Assembly (NCBI RefSeq): GCF_037042905.1
Contig: NC_087245.1
Span: 7,021,501-7,085,500 of the forward strand
Source of the DNA: Lytechinus pictus
Lineage: Eukaryota; Echinodermata; Echinoidea; Temnopleuroida; Toxopneustidae
Direction: 5' to 3'
Length of the DNA stretch: 64,000 nt
In this document: positions 44,678 to 64,000 of the stretch, piece by piece
Layout of the letters: each line of letters starts with the position of its first letter
Numbering within the stretch: position 1 is the stretch's first letter
Translations under genes and position numbers: made by a program
The notes under the pieces: model-generated
What the model saw: only the letters and a program-made list of their open reading frames with translations
Database searches by the model: none
Told to the model about the DNA's origin: nothing

Positions 44678-46360
44678 GGAAAGCTTATGTTAATATGTAT
44701 AGAGAAATTAGATATCTGTTTTGTTAGAACTGAGTGAGATTAAGTTGTGAAGAGAAGTTAGGGATCTGTGCAACTGAATGAGCTTATGCTTTTATATTTG
44801 GAATTCGAGGAAAAGGCTGTGCTGCAATTGATGACAATATACATGCACTTTGAGGTTATGTGAGTTTGTAATTATAAACTTTTAATACGTAGGTTTGAAA
44901 TTGCCATGATGGATTAAACCTAACTTAACCAACCTAACCCTATTAGAAGTGAAAACTAATTTGATAAATTATACACCAATGGAAAGCTACTGAACAAGTT
45001 TCATACTTTTCATGGCTTGCTTGCTGAATATTTGCTCTAGAAATGGCCAGATTGCAAAAATAAAAAACGATGTTTCACGGCTACTTTGCACTTCATAACT
45101 GCCAGGATACCATGACCTTGTTGTGATTCCATCAGTTTGTATGGCAGAAAGTTCAAGTAGTTTCTTGTTTTCCAGAATACAAGTTCAAATTCCAATAATG
45201 TGCACAGAAAGATTCCTTTCGAAATACTTTGACAAATGGATCAAACTATACAAGTCATTTGGCTATGACTTGTATGTCAAAGCTGTAACTTAGATCTGAA
45301 TGGAGATACGTGGGTGAAAAGTTGCCCCAAATAAACAAAATCAAATTTTGCCCAAAATAATGTAAAAAACTAGATTTCATAAAATTAAGCAGGACATTTA
45401 ATGTTATTTTTCTGTGTGAATTGTTTAAAAAAAGGATTTGTTACACTGAACAAGAAAAAAGTAATCTTTTCTAAATGCATAGCACATTCTTTATTGGACC
45501 AATATTCTAATTACTTGCTGTGTTAATTTATGTATGAAAATCAGCATTGACTGTCTATGGTTTAAACCTCCTTCAAAATAATCTGTGAATTGAACTATGT
45601 TGCTAAAGTTTGTCAGTAAGTTGTCGTCAATAGTTAGCAGAGATTAATTTACCAGCTCTAATTATAAAGGTATTGTAGACTTGTAAGAATTTGTGTGTGA
45701 ATATAATATATACTCAGGGGATGGGATCTCTGCCAACTTCAATTTGGAGATTAAATCTTTTATTTCTTTTCTATCCAAAAACTTGTGTTCATTTTCAACA
45801 GCAAAAATTTGATATGTTTATGTACAATTATAGTCTCAAATGCTATTTATGGCTGTATTCTAGATTTGCCAATTTGATGAACAGCATCACTGTTGTATTT
45901 ATTTATTTTTTTTTGCCTAATTTATATTTTTTTCTTGAGAAATACAAAGTAATGGCTAAAAGCTCTAAAAGGATAGCTAGCACTTATGTTTCAGTAATAA
46001 ATGTAAATGGCATGCATCAATTTTGTAGGAATACAGGCATATCTGAGTATTAACATTTATGATTTGATTAAATAACAATGAAGTCAGATAAACTTTAAGT
46101 GTAGTATGTTATATCATGGACCTATTAGAGGTGAACATTCAATCCGATCCTTTCGATGATCAAGTGACGCCTAGTGATTATGTGCATCTTAATGAGAACG
46201 TACACAGGTTTTGACAGTAGCGACTCATTACCAAGGCGATTATTTAAAAAGGGGCAGCTTTCCTGGTTTTGGTTTTGTTGGCTGATGCCCAGTTTCAGAA
46301 AATGCTTTTCAATCAACATACTTTAGATTTGGAGCAGTAATATGGAGAAGCAGATGATTT
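44678..46360. other. Intergenic, nothing recognised
   Basis: AT-rich DNA between ALDH8A1 and the cholinesterase-like gene. No exon, RNA gene or repeat structure that I can support; the 120-codon ORF at 45691 is low-complexity and has no family features. Confidence 0.45.
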
Positions 46361-46655
46361 TGTGGCATAATGGTCTAGTGGTTATGACTCATGTCTTTCA
46401 ATTTGAGGGACGTGGGTTCAATTCCAAGCCATGGCGTATTTTCCTTCAGCAAGAAATTTACCCATATTGTGCTGCACTTCAACCCAGGTGAGGTAAATGG
46501 GTACCTGGTAGGAATTTATTCCTTGAAACGCAGTACGCGTAATAGCTGCTCTGCTAAAGCCAGGGTAATTATGCTGTATTACTTGAAGAGCACTTAGAGA
46601 CTTCTGACAAAGTAAATGTTAAGAGCTATATAAGCAAGTATGATTATTATAAAAT
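46361..46655 (+). mobile_element. tRNA-derived SINE, different subfamily
   Basis: TGTGGCATAATGGTCTAGTGG and B box GGTTCAATTCC form a tRNA-like head. The body has TCAACCCAGGTGAGGTAAAT and GGTACCTGGTAGGAAT, related to the other two SINEs only in the GGTA(C/G)C(T/C)GGTAGGA part. The 3' end is AGAGCTATATAAGCAAGTAT with an ATT-rich tail. Confidence 0.72.
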
Positions 46656-46679
46656 GTGTTATTATTGTATAATAAATGT

Positions 46680-46830
46680 ATATTTCAAACAATAAAAAAG
46701 CAAAAGAAATAGTAAGTGATGTCATTGACTCTCATTTGCATATCCCTGAGTTGTGCATACAAATGTTTTGTGATAAAGCGAACCTATAAATGATCATAAC
46801 TTTCTTATTCTACATCCGATTTTGATAAGT
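46680..46830. repeat. Half of a family B TTAA MITE
   Basis: CAAAAGAAATAGTAAGTGAT, GTGATAAAGCGAACC and TCATAACTTTCTTATTCTAC match the right half of 29066-29629. It breaks off after GATTTTGAT, and the terminal repeat is missing. Confidence 0.7.
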
Positions 46831-47239
46831 GACCTGGATGAGGAAAAGAGAATTATGAAACATGTACATTTGCCTAAAAAAATTCTGTATATGAGTATAT
46901 TTTGTTTTCCGAGCGATTTTGCTTGTATAACACTACATCCAGTATGTAACAGTCGGCTGACGATAAACTTGTTCTGAAATGAAATTATCAAACTGCCTGT
47001 TCACTATGATCACTTTTAAGTTTCATACTGTAAAACAAGTTGTTGGTGTGTGAAGGGGAAAATTATATAAAAATAGAAAGTGAGAGAGGGGGGGGGGGGG
47101 GGGAGGATGAAGAGGATAGTGGGTGAGGAAAAAAGGAAGATACGCCCGTTGATCAATATCGGCCGACATTTATAAATTTGATACTATCCTTTCCATTGTT
47201 ATTTGGATTGAAAAGTCAAATAGGGAGAGCTGTTTAAGA

Positions 47240-47480
47240 CAAGATTAGATCAAAATTAACGAACTTATTTCGTTTTCGGATTAACGATCCTTCGGAATAA
47301 CGAACCCTATTTCGTTTTCGGATTAAAGAATCTTCGGAATAACTCCACAAATGTTCAGATTAACGAACCCTATTTCGTTTTCGCATTAACGAACATCGAG
47401 GTATAGGCAATTTGTGTGTTTCGGAATAAAGAACCTTCGGAACTACGAAGTGTAACCCGAAATACATTGGGCGACGTGCT
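47240..47480. repeat. Tandem TTCGGAATAACGAAC repeat
   Basis: Several direct copies of AACGAACCCTATTTCGTTTT and CTTCGGAATAA within 240 bp, spaced irregularly. Upstream is a 17-base G run (47088). A dispersed simple-repeat family or transposon end; no ORF. Confidence 0.6.
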
Positions 47481-47524
47481 ATTGTGTCCTCCACCCCTGG
47501 TGGGACGCCCATTATATGAATCAA

Positions 47525-48345
47525 GACTATATGAAGAGCTCAGTTGCAAAAAAGGGTTAGGTCCATTTTTCATCAAATTTGATTTTTTTTTTCTCAATGT
47601 ATAGACTTTTAGTAGCTATAACAGATGATACCAAAGAACAGTTGAATTTCCCATTAAGAAGTGAACAAGAATGGCAAAGAAAAATCACTTTTTTTTCAAA
47701 AGGGGTTAGGTGCATTTCAGTTTGGTTGCAAAAGTGGTTAGGTCCACATTTAAAAAAAATAATCTATAAGAAGACAGGTGGATTTCTTTTATACCCAATT
47801 TTATGTTCACATGGTAGAGTATCATTAAAATTTAGTTTCACAAAGGAATATTGCAATATGGGAGAATATTTTTTTTCTTGGAGTGGACCTAACCCCTTTA
47901 GCAACCAAACTCTTCTAAAGAGCTAATTTGTCAGAAGGGGTTAGATCCATTTTTCATGAATTTTATTGTTTTTTAGCTGGCTCAAAACCTATAGATTTTT
48001 AGTCGCTCTGATGATACCAAAGAAAATTTGAAATTCACATTAAAACGTGAATAAAAGTGGCAAAGAAAAATCACTTTTTGTATTCAGAAGAGATTGGATT
48101 CATTTTTAGTTTGCTTGCAAAAAGGGGTTAGGTCCAAAAAAATAATTTTTGAAAAATTTATAGAAAAAATAATTGAAGACGGGTAGATTACTTTCATACC
48201 CAATTTTATGTTCACATAATAGGGTAGTACATCATGAAAATTTAGTTTCTCGTAAGAATATTGCAATAAGTGACAATAAAAAACATGATTTTTTTTGGAA
48301 TGGTCCAAAGTGGACCTAACCCCTTTTGAAACCAAACTCTTCATA
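47525..48345. repeat. Tandem duplication, ~410-bp unit
   Basis: Two direct copies, about 47525-47925 and 47926-48345. Both have AGGGGTTAGGTCC-type motifs, GGCAAAGAAAAATCACTTTT, ATACCCAATTTTATGTTCAC, AAAATTTAGTTTC, AATATTGCAATA and TGGACCTAACCCCTTT. GGGGTTAG also recurs within each unit in both orientations. Confidence 0.8.
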
Positions 48346-49121
48346 TCTCGAATACACTTTCCAGTTATATATTATTAGTCACTCATTTCTTTCTCATCAA
48401 AACCTATTGTAGTGAAAAGGGACCCCTGACTACCAAACCGGGCTACCAAATCCCACAACTCTCAATCCACACGGAGTATCAGCATAATAAGCTTCTTGCA
48501 TGACACAGATTCAATTGAATACAATCAAATTCATTTATAATCAAGTATATTCCAATATAAAAGATGTATAAAATGTAATAAGAAATAAAATGTGGTACAC
48601 TATATGGAGGGGGATATTGCCAAATATCGAAAGGCAGCTAGTAGCTTTGTCAATGCAGGTGAACAATTCTCCTGCTCATTCAATCATTATTGAAACCCTT
48701 GAAGTCAGGCAGGTAAGGCAGAGCATAAATCTAAGTGGTATAGGGTACCACCATACCGGTGAGAGTGAAGGAATGAGGTAGTGAAGACATTTTTTCAACT
48801 ACTTTTGAATGATGATATGAACGTAAAACACATCATCAGAATAAGTAATGTCGTAATTAGTGGTGATCAAGAGTTGATATTTTAAAACTTTTTTTTGCAA
48901 ACAATCCCTAAAATTATTGAAGTTTGAAGAATTCCAATAATAATAATAATAAATGCTAATTCCAAATTATCGTTTCAAAATCAATTTTTTTTTTTACTTG
49001 ATTCATTTTTTCATTCATGCCTCTCAAATAAGTTTAGAATTTTGTATAGTATATCCTAGATAAAAAATAAAATTGCAGTCAATTCTGATGACCCAGATTA
49101 TGAGGTTGTATATCAAGCTAT
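48346..49121 (-). other. 3' flank / possible 3' UTR of the cholinesterase-like gene
   Basis: No coding sequence. This is downstream of the minus-strand stop codon at 49122 and may hold its 3' UTR; I could not place a polyadenylation signal. Confidence 0.35.
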
Positions 49122-62717
<13,596 letters not shown>

Positions 62718-64000
62718 CTGTACTAAGAGAAAAGTCATATATTATACAAATGTCTTGAGAGTTTCTGGTTAAAACTACATACCCACTATGCATTATACAC
62801 TGAGTGCCCCCCTCCCCCCCCCCCCCCGGGGTGGAAGTACCTCGAATACACTAATCACTGAGGGCACAGTGGCGCGGCCCCGATATGATTATTTGTTTTA
62901 TATTTTGGATGAAACATTTGATTTGAATGCATTGACTTCTTTGTGTAGGCCTACAGCCAACCCTTCCTGTTTCGTCCACCGACGAACTGCATGGCAAGAC
63001 TCCATCAAGAACTGATTCCCAACTCCGAACAAAATTCCTGGAAAGCTGCCCCGGAAAGCTGACAGCCCATATTTGATTTGTTTTGGGTGTTTTCACTGTC
63101 CACTGAGGTAATGAAATCCAAGTCTTCGTCAGTATACTAATCAAATGTCCTACCATGGAGGTAAAAAGGTAGCTAGGATTACTACCTCAGTCATTACATT
63201 AAAAGCCACGTTTGATGCCGCAGTGATCCTACAGTCTACAATCTGCAAGAAAAAGCCAATGAAATACATGCCAGGCATGTGTTTCATTGGCTTTTTTCTT
63301 GCAGATTTGAAATTACCCGACTGGGCGCATATGGGCACGACTGAGACACATAGCATCTTGATGGGCGCATTTTCTGAAATTAACTTTTTTTTTATAATGA
63401 GGAAGTGTGTGGAAATTTGTAAAATGATGATTTAAAAATTCCCATATTCTGAGGTTTTTCACATTTTGAAACTGTTATCTTAGTTACAAAATTTCAGGAC
63501 ATAATAAGGTTTTGAGATATATTTCGCCATGCGGTTAATATCCACATTTTGTGATAAAATTAAATTGGAAAGAATCGCAATTATCTATTTTTAACACAAA
63601 TCACTTTTAAGTATTCCGGCATCACAAGTCGCCTCCAGAGGCTACAGCTACACCTGTATATTATTTTGTACTTCTTTCGAAATCATGGAAATCGAAAGCT
63701 ATACATGAATTAATTTGCATTCCGTTGTCACTCCATCCTTTTTTCCTCCATGGTCCTACTACTGGAGGCATGCACCGTCAAGCAGACGGCTGTCTTTGTT
63801 TACAAGCTAAGCAATAATCATGGCTACATATATCGAAAAAGTAGTAGCCGTGACACCGCAAGAGTTATAGGCACTCGAGCACTCGTATGGCCGCTGCAAT
63901 TACTCGCATTTACAGGGATTTAATTTTTATCACTTCTTGGCTGTGACGTTACTTTCCATCAAACACTAAGTATTATGTCGGAACTGTCGTCACAAAAGTG
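62718..64000. other. Upstream intron of the cholinesterase-like gene
   Basis: No exon with GESAG or other esterase motifs in either strand, so the 5' exons lie beyond the window. It contains a C-run end fragment at 62788-62835 (ACTGAGTGCCCCCC, like the 8-bp-TSD element at 33165) and the hairpin at 63241. The ORFs at 62851-63156 show no family features. Confidence 0.5.
63241..63306. repeat. 66-bp hairpin
   Basis: ATCTGCAAGAAAAAGCCAAT at 63241 continues to ACATGCC at 63272 and is mirrored immediately by GGCATGT to TTTTCTTGCAGAT at 63306, with one extra A and one T/C difference. There is almost no loop. It is too tight for a typical microRNA precursor and more like a MITE remnant or two fused terminal repeats. 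Confidence 0.85.

Noticed and set aside
62851-63156. Possible additional upstream exon of the cholinesterase-like gene
   Set aside because: None of its frames shows esterase motifs or a donor in the phase required by the exon at 62717; no nucleophile-elbow motif is present.
63241-63306. MicroRNA precursor
   Set aside because: The stem has practically no loop and both arms are almost identical mirror copies, more typical of a MITE remnant. Small-RNA data would be decisive.

Overview
The window looks like nuclear DNA of a marine invertebrate deuterostome, most likely an echinoderm and probably a sea urchin. It has AT-rich intergenic sequence, small exons with GT-AG introns of 0.2 to 11 kb, tRNA-derived SINEs, a CR1/L2-type LINE, a Tc1 element and a very high density of foldback MITEs. 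Species assignment is inference; no species-diagnostic gene is present.

Three host genes can be supported. (1) A single-exon LRRC51-like leucine-rich-repeat protein at 3893-4567 (+). (2) A complete nine-exon ALDH8A1 gene, 2-aminomuconic semialdehyde dehydrogenase of the kynurenine pathway, at 18741-42601 (+). Its exons join in phase into 484 residues with the ALDH catalytic residues in place (Asn152, Glu250, Cys284). (3) The 3' five coding exons of a cholinesterase-like serine hydrolase on the minus strand, 62717 down to 49122. They carry the triad Glu and His regions; the exon with the nucleophilic Ser lies beyond the right edge. ALDH8A1 and the cholinesterase are convergent, about 6.5 kb apart.

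Layout: 1-3.9 kb tandem duplication, small palindrome, SINE. 3.9-4.6 kb LRRC51-like. 4.75-5.3 kb old foldback MITE. 5.8-9.7 kb CR1/L2-type LINE with one in-frame stop. 10-12 kb small palindromes, a TTTAGGG-rich repeat and a TTAA MITE. 14.3-18.1 kb three adjacent palindromic elements, including a 1.6-kb palindrome built of 31-bp palindromic units. 18.7-42.6 kb ALDH8A1, its introns filled with piggyBac-like and other TTAA MITEs, an 8-bp-TSD element just after a splice donor, and a Tc1 element with an intact transposase whose right end is split by a TTAA MITE. 42.6-49 kb SINEs, a terminal-inverted-repeat element and tandem duplications. 49.1-62.7 kb cholinesterase exons; the 11.3-kb intron holds a 90-bp near-perfect hairpin, a long-TIR TA-flanked element, a 462-bp duplication and a minisatellite.

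The three host genes show no functional linkage. The most unusual aspect of the window is its inverted-repeat DNA. Several TTAA-flanked MITE families of different sequence share one architecture, with a conserved block about 92-95 bp from each end, which suggests mobilisation by the same or related transposases.
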